From NCBI GenBank assembly GCA_023415715.1, contig JAEZJP010000040.1, positions 1 through 33,603 of the forward strand: a DNA stretch of 33,603 nt, written 5' to 3'. The notes under the pieces are model-generated. The model saw only the letters and a program-made list of their open reading frames with translations, did not search any database and had not been told where the DNA came from. A program made the position numbers and the translations under genes. Origin of the DNA: Bacillota bacterium. GTDB lineage: Bacteria; Bacillota; Clostridia; Christensenellales; Aristaeellaceae. Below are positions 15,133 to 22,598 of this stretch, piece by piece. Each line of letters begins with the position of its first letter. The stretch's first letter is position 1.

Positions 15133-16800
15133 TTACGCTTCCTCCTTTAGCCGCAGCGCTATCTCCTCGCCGGACAACTGCCGCCCGTCAAACTTCAGTA
15201 CGGAGCCAAAGCATGCAATGCCGGTTACTTCCCGGATAAGCTGCTTTAGCTGCCCCGTATAATTCTGCTCCACGTTCACGATCCGCTTTGCTTTTCCTGC
15301 TTTTTCCCTCAGCAGCTTTTCCGGAAGGGGATAAACATCCCCGAAAACAAGCGCCGCGTACTTTTTGCCGGAATCCTTGTTCAAAAGCTCCACAGCCTCA
15401 TACAGCGGGCCTTTCAACGAGCCCCAGCCCAGAAGAAGCGTGTCGAACGTTTCGGGGCCGGTAAAATCCGGCTCCTTCAGTTCCTTCTTAAGCAGATCCA
15501 GCTTGCCCATGCGCTTTTCCATCATTTTATTGCGCATTTCGGAAGATTCGGTGATGGCGCCCCGCTCGTCATGCTCGTCGCTGTCGGCGGAAACAAACAC
15601 ATTCACCTTGCCCGGCACAAGCCTTGGGGAAATGCCGTTTTCCGTAAAGCGGAAGCGCAGGTATTCCTCCTCGTTCCATTCCCGGCCAGGGGAAGCGGTC
15701 TTGATACCCGACAGATCAAAAGGCTTTACTGTGGCGGTGGCGTCGCCCAGGTATTGATCGCTCAAAATGATCACAGGCATTTGATACCGCTCCGCAATGT
15801 CAAAGGCGCGGGCGGTTTGATAAAACGCGTCCTCCTGATCCCGAAGGGCAATGACCATCCGTGGAAATTCACCCTGGGACGCGGAAATCACAAACTTCAA
15901 GTCACTTTGCTCCGTGCGGGTGGGCAGGCCGGTTACAGGGCCGGGCCGCTGCACATCCACCACTACCAGCGGAATTTCAGCCATGCCGGATAGGCCAAGC
16001 GCTTCTACCTTCAGCGAAAAACCGCCGCCGGATGTGCCTGTCATGGCCCGCGCCCCTGCAAAGGAAGCGCCGATGGCCATATTGATGCCGGCAATTTCAT
16101 CCTCCGCCTGTTCCACCACCACCCCGGCCTCCCGGCTTTTTTCTGCCAGGTATTCCATAATGGCTGTGGAGGGTGACATGGGATAGGCGGAATAAAACTT
16201 CAGCCCGGCCGCCAGCGCGCCCAAGGCCAGCGCCTTGCTGCCGCTTATCAGCAAATAGCCTTCAAAGGCCCCGTCATGATGGTCGAACCTTTTTTCCGTA
16301 AGATAGTACCCTTCCTTAACAGCTTTAAGGTTTACGTCCAGGTATTGGGTATGGACGGCCTCTTTGAACACATCCTCCACCTGATCCATGTTTTCCCCAA
16401 ACAGCTTCAGTATGGCGCCCACGGCGATGCTCCCCGCAACGCGGGGGTTGCCAAGCGCCTTGGCCCGGTCATCCATATTCAGCGCAATAGCCCGGGGATC
16501 AGTTACACCCAGCTTTTCATCGCAAAGGATAAACCCGTTTTCAGAAAGCTCATCCTTGTGCAGTTCCACAGTCTCCAGGTTCATGGCGATAATGCCGTCA
16601 AACCGCCCGTTATGGCTGCGCACGGTATCCGTGCCGAAACGGATGGTACAGAAGTTATGCCCGCCGCGAATGCGGGACATAAAATCACGCATGGTAAAAA
16701 CGCTGTACCCTGCCCTCTTAAGAAGCTTTTCCAAAATGGCCGCCGTGGTGTCGATACCCTGTCCTGCGGCTCCCCCAATCAACAGATTGTACAACCTCAT
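15133..16800 (-). CDS. 2-oxoacid:acceptor oxidoreductase, fused gamma-alpha subunit
   Basis: The protein (555 aa from ATG 16800) joins a gamma domain (residues 1 to about 180, IGGAAGQGIDT and SRIRGGHNF) to an alpha domain (about 190 onward: LALGALAAGLKFYSAYPMSPS, TSGGGFSL, the DVQRPGPVTGLPTRTEQSDL loop and a C-terminal transketolase-like domain), as in KorA-type enzymes. GGAGG is only one base from ATG 16800 but 7 bases from TTG 16794, so the real start may be the TTG. Beta follows after one base. The pair makes a two-gene KorAB/IorAB-like complex; no ferredoxin subunit is encoded nearby, so electrons probably go to a soluble ferredoxin. Confidence 0.9.
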   Translation of the reverse strand: MRLYNLLIGGAAGQGIDTTAAILEKLLKRAGYSVFTMRDFMSRIRGGHNFCTIRFGTDTVRSHNGRFDGIIAMNLETVELHKDELSENGFILCDEKLGVTDPRAIALNMDDRAKALGNPRVAGSIAVGAILKLFGENMDQVEDVFKEAVHTQYLDVNLKAVKEGYYLTEKRFDHHDGAFEGYLLISGSKALALGALAAGLKFYSAYPMSPSTAIMEYLAEKSREAGVVVEQAEDEIAGINMAIGASFAGARAMTGTSGGGFSLKVEALGLSGMAEIPLVVVDVQRPGPVTGLPTRTEQSDLKFVISASQGEFPRMVIALRDQEDAFYQTARAFDIAERYQMPVIILSDQYLGDATATVKPFDLSGIKTASPGREWNEEEYLRFRFTENGISPRLVPGKVNVFVSADSDEHDERGAITESSEMRNKMMEKRMGKLDLLKKELKEPDFTGPETFDTLLLGWGSLKGPLYEAVELLNKDSGKKYAALVFGDVYPLPEKLLREKAGKAKRIVNVEQNYTGQLKQLIREVTGIACFGSVLKFDGRQLSGEEIALRLKEEA

Positions 16801-16904
16801 CCCTCCTCTAATGTTCCAGCGAATTGGCCCGGCAGGCGTGTTGACTGACGTAAAACGATGTATCCATATTTCCCCACGCTTCGCGGTTATCCCTGCCAAA
16901 CGCA

Positions 16905-16925
16905 CTGATATATATATAATATCAG
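16905..16925 (-). promoter_or_regulatory. AT-rich palindrome and likely -10 region of the oxidoreductase operon
   Basis: CTGATAT (16905-16911) pairs with ATATCAG (16919-16925) around a 7-base AT loop. On the minus strand it contains TGATATTAT, which fits an extended -10 (TGnTATTAT). It lies about 105 bases before the alpha-subunit start. An operator overlapping the promoter is possible. Confidence 0.35.
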
Positions 16926-16968
16926 GAATCTGCATATGAAACATGGGCGGGAACTTTTCCCACCCATT

Positions 16969-17448
16969 CTATTTGTGATACCTTTCCCCCGCGTTGATCT
17001 TTGCGGCCCGGTAGATCTGCTCCAACAAAAGCACCCGTGCCAGCTGATGGGGAAAGGTCATTTTAGACAGCGACATTTTTTCATCGGCTCGGCTGACCGC
17101 AGCAATTCCCAGCCCCAGCGAGCCCCCGATCATGAACACAATGCGCTGGTAGCCCTTTTGCGGAAGCTCCGCCAGATGATTGGCAAAATCCATGCTGTCC
17201 CACTGCTTGCCATCTATGCACAACGCGATCACGTAGTCCCCGGGCTTTAGCCGGCCAAGCTGCTTTGCGGCTTCCTTATCCAGCACCTGCCGGCAAAGCG
17301 CCTCGCTTTCCTCCGCAGGCTCCGGCTCATCGGCGAGCTCTATTTCTTCCACGCGGCCATAGCGCGAAAGCCGTTTCAAGTACTCGTCTGCGGCCTGCCG
17401 CCAATGCTTCTCCCTTAGTTTGCCCAGACAAAGTATTGCCGATTGCAT
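16969..17448 (-). CDS. rlmH: RlmH, 23S rRNA pseudouridine-1915 N3-methyltransferase
   Basis: ATG 17448 (159 aa, the normal length) follows GAGG. The SPOUT-fold signature VFMIGGSLGLG (about 109-119) and the invariant C-terminal RAAKINAGERYHK are present. The enzyme uses S-adenosylmethionine to methylate pseudouridine 1915 in helix 69 of 23S rRNA on assembled ribosomes. It is the last gene of a three-gene operon, 16 bases after the CPBP protease stop. In many Firmicutes rlmH lies near a WalJ/YycJ-type hydrolase gene, as here. Confidence 0.97.
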   Translation of the reverse strand: MQSAILCLGKLREKHWRQAADEYLKRLSRYGRVEEIELADEPEPAEESEALCRQVLDKEAAKQLGRLKPGDYVIALCIDGKQWDSMDFANHLAELPQKGYQRIVFMIGGSLGLGIAAVSRADEKMSLSKMTFPHQLARVLLLEQIYRAAKINAGERYHK

Positions 17449-17464
17449 ATTGCCTCTTTCGTCT

Positions 17465-18439
17465 TCACACCGGAAAGAAATCCAGCGCGTACCAGGGGAG
17501 TAAAAGCAGGAACAGAAGCACCGTCAAAAGGATCACTGTTCTGTGGTTATGATGCACCATGGGAGTTTCGGCGGGGATGACCGCGGCCTTCGGTGCGCCG
17601 GAGGATTGAAGCAGCGGCCGCATCAGAAACCAAAACGCGAAGGTGGCCATCAGTGCCATGGAAAGTACGCCGAACACCGCCGGAAGCATGGAGGTACCCT
17701 GCAACGCCTGCGACTGGGCCTCCAAATCCACGCCCTCCATTGCGTTGCGGAAGTACATGGAAATAATAAGGGAAGCTGCGTTGTGGGAGAAGTGATAAAT
17801 CATGGGCAATTGCAGATTATTCTGCCTGAGTGCCAGCAGCGTAATCACAAGCCCGAGCGCGACATGGGCCGGCAAACCTGTCAGAGAGCCGTGCATGAAG
17901 GCGAACAGCAGCGCGGTCAGGATCAGCGCTGTTCTTGGCTTTAACTCTCTTTTCAACCCTTCCAGCAAAGCGCCGCGGAAAAGCAATTCTTCCAATATGG
18001 CAGGCGTGATACCTACCGCCGCCAAGGCCAATATGATTTGAGCGCCGTTGTCAGGAAGGGGCACATCCGGCACCCACATTTTGAGGTTCAGCGCCTCCAG
18101 CAATAGCGACCACAGGGATATATACAGTTCCAGCGCCCACGCTCCGATGATGGCTGCCAGCACTGTCCGCACGGCCGCGCCGAAGGTTGGATAGGCCAAT
18201 TGCGTTTTCAAAACCGGCATGTACCTGGGGCGGAAAAGGTAAATAAACGCAAACACCGGGAGGCCTATTGCAACGATCTCCTGGAGCATCGTGAGTGCGT
18301 AATAAATTTCCGTCTGATTCAAAGCCTGCTCACTTATCAGCAGGTTGATTAAGAACGTAAGCCCGGTTCTCAGCAGCACCGTTACGAGCAGCAATATCAG
18401 TACACTGCGCGCACCGATGGTCTTCTCCAGTCTGGACAA
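17465..18439 (-). CDS. CPBP-family intramembrane metalloprotease
   Basis: TTG 18439 (324 aa) is preceded by AAGGGGG at the right distance, and the gene begins 18 bases after the MBL gene stop. The protein is almost all membrane helices. The Abi/CPBP motifs are complete: EELLFRG (E150, E151, R155), FAFMHG (H183) and HFSHN (H216, H219). Motif 1 supplies the catalytic glutamates of Rce1-like proteases that cut within the membrane. In bacteria, substrates are rarely known; roles include processing of peptides and bacteriocin self-immunity. Being sandwiched between a MBL-fold nuclease-like gene and rlmH suggests a housekeeping operon rather than a bacteriocin locus. Confidence 0.9.
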   Translation of the reverse strand: MSRLEKTIGARSVLILLLVTVLLRTGLTFLINLLISEQALNQTEIYYALTMLQEIVAIGLPVFAFIYLFRPRYMPVLKTQLAYPTFGAAVRTVLAAIIGAWALELYISLWSLLLEALNLKMWVPDVPLPDNGAQIILALAAVGITPAILEELLFRGALLEGLKRELKPRTALILTALLFAFMHGSLTGLPAHVALGLVITLLALRQNNLQLPMIYHFSHNAASLIISMYFRNAMEGVDLEAQSQALQGTSMLPAVFGVLSMALMATFAFWFLMRPLLQSSGAPKAAVIPAETPMVHHNHRTVILLTVLLFLLLLPWYALDFFPV

Positions 18440-18457
18440 CCTGTTTCCCCCTTATTC

Positions 18458-19288
18458 TCACACGCACTGCGCCTTTTCCATCCGGCCATCCCTTATCACG
18501 TATACATTGCCCACCCGGTCACGCCAGGCCATGTCCACGGTCACATCCTGGCCGCAGACAAGTCCCGCGCCGGAGAGTAGGCGGCAGGTGGTGCTGTACG
18601 CCAGTTCCGGCAGGTTGTTTTCGGCGCTCAAGTGCCCCAGCACCACGTGGCGCACGCCGGTTGCCACCAAAGACAACACCGCCTCGGCGCAGGCATCGTT
18701 GCTCAGATGACCTTTGTTGCCAAGGATGCGCTTTTTCAGCGCCTGGGAGTAATGCGGGTTCTGGCGTAGCATTTCCGGGTCATGGTTGCTCTCCAAAAGA
18801 AGCAGATCAACCCCCGCCAGCTGCTCCAGTACGTTCTTGCGTATGATGCCCATATCCGTGGCAGTTGCCACGCTGAAAGTGCTGTGGCTCAGCCTATAGC
18901 CTACAGGTTCCGCCGCGTCGTGGGGGATCAAAAAAGGCGTTACGCCGATCTCATCCACATAAAAATCCGTATCGGGATAAAACTCCCGGCGGTTGCGCTG
19001 GCTGACAGGGCCAATGGCCCGCTCCATGGCATACCATGTGCCGGGCGTGGCGTATATGGGCAGGTTGAACTTCCGGCTCAATATCCCCGCGCCCTTCACA
19101 TGATCCGAATGCTCGTGGGTGATGAGGATGGCCGACAGGCTGGCGGGATTGACACCAATTTGGCATAAGGCATCCACCACCGCTTTCCCGGGCAGGCCGG
19201 CGTCTATCAGCAGCCGCGTACGTTCCGTGGCTACATACAGCGCATTACCGCTGGACCCGCTGAAAAGGGGGCAGAAGGTCATTTCCAT
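18458..19288 (-). CDS. MBL-fold metallo-hydrolase, WalJ/YycJ-like
   Basis: ATG 19288 (276 aa) follows CAGGAGGG; a second ATG two codons later is also possible. The protein opens FCPLFSGSSGNALYV, a hallmark of the YycJ/WalJ group, and has the metal motif THEHSDH (57-63), a later GHLSNDACAEAV and VVLGHLSAENN. WalJ proteins are cytoplasmic two-metal hydrolases linked to DNA replication/cell-wall coordination and beta-lactam tolerance. No WalK/WalR genes are visible here, so this may be a paralogue of the walJ in the main walRK operon. It heads the operon with the CPBP protease and rlmH, under the promoter at 19327-19355. Confidence 0.9.
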   Translation of the reverse strand: MEMTFCPLFSGSSGNALYVATERTRLLIDAGLPGKAVVDALCQIGVNPASLSAILITHEHSDHVKGAGILSRKFNLPIYATPGTWYAMERAIGPVSQRNRREFYPDTDFYVDEIGVTPFLIPHDAAEPVGYRLSHSTFSVATATDMGIIRKNVLEQLAGVDLLLLESNHDPEMLRQNPHYSQALKKRILGNKGHLSNDACAEAVLSLVATGVRHVVLGHLSAENNLPELAYSTTCRLLSGAGLVCGQDVTVDMAWRDRVGNVYVIRDGRMEKAQCV

Positions 19289-19326
19289 CCGGTGTATCCC
19301 TCCTGAAAAATACAAATGTGTTTTTC

Positions 19327-19355
19327 ATTATATCGCGGTTTACAGGGTATGGCAA
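19327..19355 (-). promoter_or_regulatory. Sigma-A promoter of the MBL-CPBP-rlmH operon
   Basis: On the minus strand TTGCCA (19350-19355) and a perfect TATAAT (19327-19332) are 17 bases apart, about 39 bases before ATG 19288. Confidence 0.8.
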
Positions 19356-19364
19356 TACAGCATA

Positions 19365-19393
19365 TTGCGTTTTAGCCAAGCTTGGCCCATAAT
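19365..19393 (+). promoter_or_regulatory. Divergent promoter with a perfect palindrome in its spacer
   Basis: TTGCGT (19365-19370) and CATAAT (19388-19393) are 17 bases apart, upstream of the small gene at 19424. The spacer contains the 12-base perfect palindrome GCCAAGCTTGGC (19375-19386), which could be an operator serving both this and the opposing promoter 20 bases away. Confidence 0.5.
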
Positions 19394-19423
19394 GATATCA
19401 TCCCGTTCAAGGAGGATACGCTT

Positions 19424-19720
19424 TTGCAATCATCCAGCCTATGGGTCCGTATCATCAAAGGACACCGCATCATAAAGCAAACTACCGCCCCCTGCACAAG
19501 GGATGATCCCATGGAAGCGCTGCAGACGGCACTAAAAGAACTGGACTTGTCCCGCCCGCTATGGCTTGCAAAAAACCAGCGGGAATGGGAGGAGTTCGGC
19601 CAGACCCGCTTCACCCAGGAACATTTCATGGAAACCATCAGCTTTGACCAGATGGAGATCGAGTATATCAATCCCCTTGCTCCCAAGCAAAAAAGCCGGG
19701 ACCCAAGAAACGAGGCATAA
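19424..19720 (+). CDS. Conserved small protein of unknown function
   Basis: TTG 19424 (98 aa) is chosen because GGAGG lies 8 bases upstream; the frame can be read from 19382 but that part overlaps the promoter. The protein is soluble with no signal or membrane segment. It contains PCTRDDPMEALQTALKELDL, then WLAKNQREWEEFGQTRFTQEHF and a C-terminal FDQMEIEYINP. From memory, closely similar small proteins occur widely in Clostridia without a known role. The hydrophobic/aromatic centre and charged ends suggest a compact fold. It is divergent from the MBL operon, and a strong terminator follows. Confidence 0.7.
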   Translation: MQSSSLWVRIIKGHRIIKQTTAPCTRDDPMEALQTALKELDLSRPLWLAKNQREWEEFGQTRFTQEHFMETISFDQMEIEYINPLAPKQKSRDPRNEA

Positions 19721-19731
19721 AATATATTCGA

Positions 19732-19765
19732 AAGGGACTGCCAGGCTTTTAGGCAGTCCCTTTTT
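19732..19765 (+). terminator. Terminator between convergent genes
   Basis: AAGGGACTGCC (19732-19742) pairs with GGCAGTCCCTT (19752-19762) with a 9-base loop and a T-run to 19765. On the minus strand the T-tract is poor, so it works mainly for the small gene at 19424. Confidence 0.88.
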
Positions 19766-19771
19766 CCATGT

Positions 19772-21175
19772 TTACCGATAGTTATTCTTCAAGTATTGGA
19801 ATATTTGCTTCGCGATAGGCGCGGCCGACCCACTGCCGCTCTCGCCCCTTTCCACGATCACGCTGACGGCATAGGGCAGATCCGGCTCGTCCAGAAAACC
19901 CACATACCAGCCGTGCACCACATTCTCCTGATTGATCGTGGTTTCGGCGGAACCCGTCTTGCCGCATACCTTCAGGCCTTCCACCTGGGCATTGACGCCT
20001 GTGCCTGACATGGTCACGGTACGCATGGCCGATTTGATGAATTGGGCAATATCCTCGGGGATCGCCCTTCTGTATACCTTGGGCGTATATTCTTTGCGCG
20101 ATGCGCCGTTTTCATTGATGACGGCCTTAATGAGCCCCGGCTCCATCATGACCCCGCCGTTGGCTACCGCAGCGGCCACCATACACATGTGCAGCGGTGT
20201 GGTCTCCACATTACCCTGTCCGGCCCCGGACCATGCAATTTGCAGCTTGTCCCGCCCGGTGGTGGGATAGACACTGTTTTCCACCACCAGATCCCTAAAC
20301 AGAAAATTATCATTGAAGCCGAATGCTTCCGCCGTTTTGCGCAGCCTGTCGTCCCCAAGTTCCAACGCGACGGAGGCGAATATATTATTACAGCTTACGG
20401 CAAAAGCCTGAGTCAATGTTCTATCGTTATGCACGGCATCGCCAAAGTCGGTGATCACCCCGTTCAAGACAGGCAGTTGGCCCGTGCAGTTAAATGTGCG
20501 GCTCGAAACGTCCTGTATGTTCATCAGCGCGCTGGCCATTGTAACGATCTTGAATGTGCTTCCCGGAGGATATTTTGCCTGCGTCACCCTGTTCCAGAAG
20601 GGTGTGTTCGGATCAGACTCCGACACTGCATCGACGTTATTCGGGTCAAAAGTGGGCAAGCTGACCATGCCCAGCACTTCCCCAGTCTTATAGTTCATGA
20701 CCACGGCGGCGCCGTTTGTCCCCCTTGGAAAGGCTTTCATGATGCTTACGCAAAGCCGGCTGTCCACGGTAAGCGTCAGGCTGTCGCCCTTGCGGTCTTC
20801 CCCGTTAAGCATCTGCGCAAGCCGTTCCGTCAAGGTGGATTCAAAGCCCAAAAGATAACTGGCCTTGAATGACTCCACGCCGTTGGCCACATTCTTTTTT
20901 TCATCGCCCAGCAAATGCACCACGGCACGGCGGCTATTTTCATCCGACTGATAGACGCGCTTGCCGTCGGCAGTGGTCGTGGCGATCACAACGCCATTCC
21001 TGTCCAGCACATCCCCGCGCAAAGCGGCGTCATTTAGCTGCCTTGTATTGCCGCGGTGGGCAACCCACCGGCTGCCGTACATGATCACGCTAAAGCCGCC
21101 ATACACAGCCAGCAATGCGAACATTCCCAGCAAAAGCAAGGTGAGCAGTCTGAAATTCATGCGCTGCTGTTTCAC
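19772..21175 (-). CDS. Class B penicillin-binding protein (PbpA-like transpeptidase)
   Basis: GTG 21175 (467 aa) follows AAGGGGGTG. One N-terminal membrane helix (about 9-33) is followed by a short dimerisation region containing LRGDVLDRNGVVIA (52-65) and the transpeptidase domain. The active-site motifs are S206-T-F-K209 in YPPGSTFKI, S261-C-N263 and K406-T-G408. At 467 residues it is shorter than FtsI or PBP2 (600-700), matching the compact PbpA type paired with RodA in Actinobacteria and some Clostridia. It crosslinks peptidoglycan outside the membrane with the glycan polymerase RodA/FtsW encoded just upstream. The operon order FHA protein, RodA, PBP recalls the mycobacterial fhaA-rodA-pbpA cluster. 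Confidence 0.92.
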   Translation of the reverse strand: MKQQRMNFRLLTLLLLGMFALLAVYGGFSVIMYGSRWVAHRGNTRQLNDAALRGDVLDRNGVVIATTTADGKRVYQSDENSRRAVVHLLGDEKKNVANGVESFKASYLLGFESTLTERLAQMLNGEDRKGDSLTLTVDSRLCVSIMKAFPRGTNGAAVVMNYKTGEVLGMVSLPTFDPNNVDAVSESDPNTPFWNRVTQAKYPPGSTFKIVTMASALMNIQDVSSRTFNCTGQLPVLNGVITDFGDAVHNDRTLTQAFAVSCNNIFASVALELGDDRLRKTAEAFGFNDNFLFRDLVVENSVYPTTGRDKLQIAWSGAGQGNVETTPLHMCMVAAAVANGGVMMEPGLIKAVINENGASRKEYTPKVYRRAIPEDIAQFIKSAMRTVTMSGTGVNAQVEGLKVCGKTGSAETTINQENVVHGWYVGFLDEPDLPYAVSVIVERGESGSGSAAPIAKQIFQYLKNNYR

Positions 21176-21189
21176 AGCCGCACCCCCTT

Positions 21190-21350
21190 ATACCAATGAA
21201 AAGCATGAATGCATCCAAAGCTGCGAGAGGTTTTCGTGCAGGACAAGGAATCGGAGCGACGCGTAGCAGCGCTACGTGGAGCGGAAGATGACGCAGTCAT
21301 GCGCGAAAAAATCAGCAGCGACGATGCGTTCAGGCTTTGAATTGGTATCA
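21190..21350. repeat. Imperfect palindromic element of ~160 bp inside the cell-wall operon
   Basis: ATACCAAT (21190-21197) and ATTGGTAT (21341-21348) mark the outer ends of an interrupted inverted repeat. Inside them, AAAAGCATGAATGCATC pairs with GATGCGTTCAGGCTTT, GCTGC pairs with GCAGC, and TTTTCG pairs with CGAAAA, so about 50 bases on each side match imperfectly. The centre holds CGTAGC-AGC-GCTACG. No open reading frame or transposase is inside. On the minus strand the first bases, TGATACCAAT, supply the TGA stop of the rodA gene. The appearance fits a MITE-like or dispersed intergenic repeat, or a structured mRNA spacer. Confidence 0.75.
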
Positions 21351-22595
21351 ATTTGAGTCATTAACGCCCAGGCTGGCCAGGCGGGCATCCTCTTTGAGCA
21401 GGTCCTCATTGCGGCTGGCCACACCCTGCAGCATGCCGACCAGGCACAGGCAGGACACCAGGGATGTTCCGCCCTCACTGACAAAAGGCATGGTCACACC
21501 GGTGAGGGGGATCAGCTTGATGACCCCGCCGATGATGACAAACGTCTGCACCCCCAGCATCACCACGCAGCCCATAGCCAGCAGGGCATGAAAGCTTTCC
21601 CTGGACGCGATGGCAATGCTGACGCCGCGAATAATCAACGCCACATAGATCAACAGCACGCAAAGACCGAAAATTACGCCGAACTGCTCGCACAGAACCG
21701 CAAATATAAAGTCGGACGTATATTCCGGTATATCCCTGGGCGAACCCAGGCCCAGGCCGACGCCGAAAAGCCCTCCGCTGGCGATGGCGATCAGCGACTG
21801 CACGATCTGAAACCCGGAGTTTTGATAATCGGCCCAGGGGTTTTTCCAGGCGGCGACGCGGCGCTTCACATGATCGAACATCTCATAGCCGGCAAACGCC
21901 GCCCCAGCGCCGCCCGCAAGCCCCAGCATTGTTAGCGGCAGGTTGCTGGTGGAGCCATAGAACAAAAACAGCGCGGAGGAATAATACATAAGCGCCGTGC
22001 CAAGGTCTTTTTGCAGCATCAAAAGCCCGAGGCTGCCAACAGCCAGGAACAGCCAGGGAAGCATGCGGCGGTGACTCATGTAATAGGCCAAAACCACCAG
22101 GTAGGACAGCTTCACAAGCTCGCTGGGCTGCAGCGATTGGCCGGCAATACTGATCCAGCTTTTCGCACCGTTGATGGTTGTGCCGACGGCGATGGGCAGC
22201 GCCAGCGCGCCCAGGGAAAGGAAGATGGAAGCAAACGCAAGCCAGCGCCAGGAGCGCACCCTGTGCACCACCAGGATGGTAATCAGCATGCAGCCCAGCC
22301 CAACGCCGTAGCGGACCGCCTGGTCAAGGCCGTACTGCGGCTTGATGCGGTATAAAAGAAGCACGCCCAGCGCACACAGAAAGTTGGTCAGCGATAAAAG
22401 AAGCTTGTCCGCCGGGAAAAGCCTTGGCAGAACCATAGAGCCTATAAAGATCATGGCAGGCACCGCAAAGCTCAACAGCAGCCCTTGCCAGTTCACCTGC
22501 TCATTTTGAAAGGAGATGAGCAGAAAGGCACTGAAAAAGAACAACATCACGACGCTGATCAGCATCCATGCCGGGTCCCGTTTCCTTCCTTTCAT
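21348..22595 (-). CDS. FtsW/RodA/SpoVE-family peptidoglycan glycosyltransferase
   Basis: ATG 22595 (415 aa) follows GAAGGAGA and begins 3 bases after the FHA gene stop. About ten membrane helices are present. The SEDS signatures are visible: NGAKSWISIAGQSLQPSEL (periplasmic loop and helix), LQKDLGTALMY, the YQNSGFQIVQSLIAIASGGLFGVGLG segment and the C-terminal MPFVSEGGTSL. SEDS proteins polymerise lipid II into glycan strands with a class B PBP; the partner is the next gene. Compared with RodA the protein ends soon after the last helix, at a stop codon supplied by the palindromic element at 21190-21350. That may mean a slightly altered C-terminus. Confidence 0.93.
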   Translation of the reverse strand: MKGRKRDPAWMLISVVMLFFFSAFLLISFQNEQVNWQGLLLSFAVPAMIFIGSMVLPRLFPADKLLLSLTNFLCALGVLLLYRIKPQYGLDQAVRYGVGLGCMLITILVVHRVRSWRWLAFASIFLSLGALALPIAVGTTINGAKSWISIAGQSLQPSELVKLSYLVVLAYYMSHRRMLPWLFLAVGSLGLLMLQKDLGTALMYYSSALFLFYGSTSNLPLTMLGLAGGAGAAFAGYEMFDHVKRRVAAWKNPWADYQNSGFQIVQSLIAIASGGLFGVGLGLGSPRDIPEYTSDFIFAVLCEQFGVIFGLCVLLIYVALIIRGVSIAIASRESFHALLAMGCVVMLGVQTFVIIGGVIKLIPLTGVTMPFVSEGGTSLVSCLCLVGMLQGVASRNEDLLKEDARLASLGVNDSN

Positions 22596-22598
22596 ACG

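Noticed and set aside
14364..15239. 291-codon open frame on the plus strand
   Set aside because: It is antisense to the 2-oxoacid oxidoreductase genes, has no ribosome site and no protein-like motifs; it exists because of the GC-rich third positions of the real genes.
17465..18439. Bacteriocin immunity locus based on the CPBP protease
   Set aside because: No small leader-peptide gene, bacteriocin ABC exporter or radical-SAM maturation gene lies nearby; the neighbours are housekeeping genes.
20042..20872. 276-codon open frame on the plus strand
   Set aside because: Antisense to the penicillin-binding protein, which has all its catalytic motifs. The antisense product is His/Cys/Arg-rich and not protein-like.
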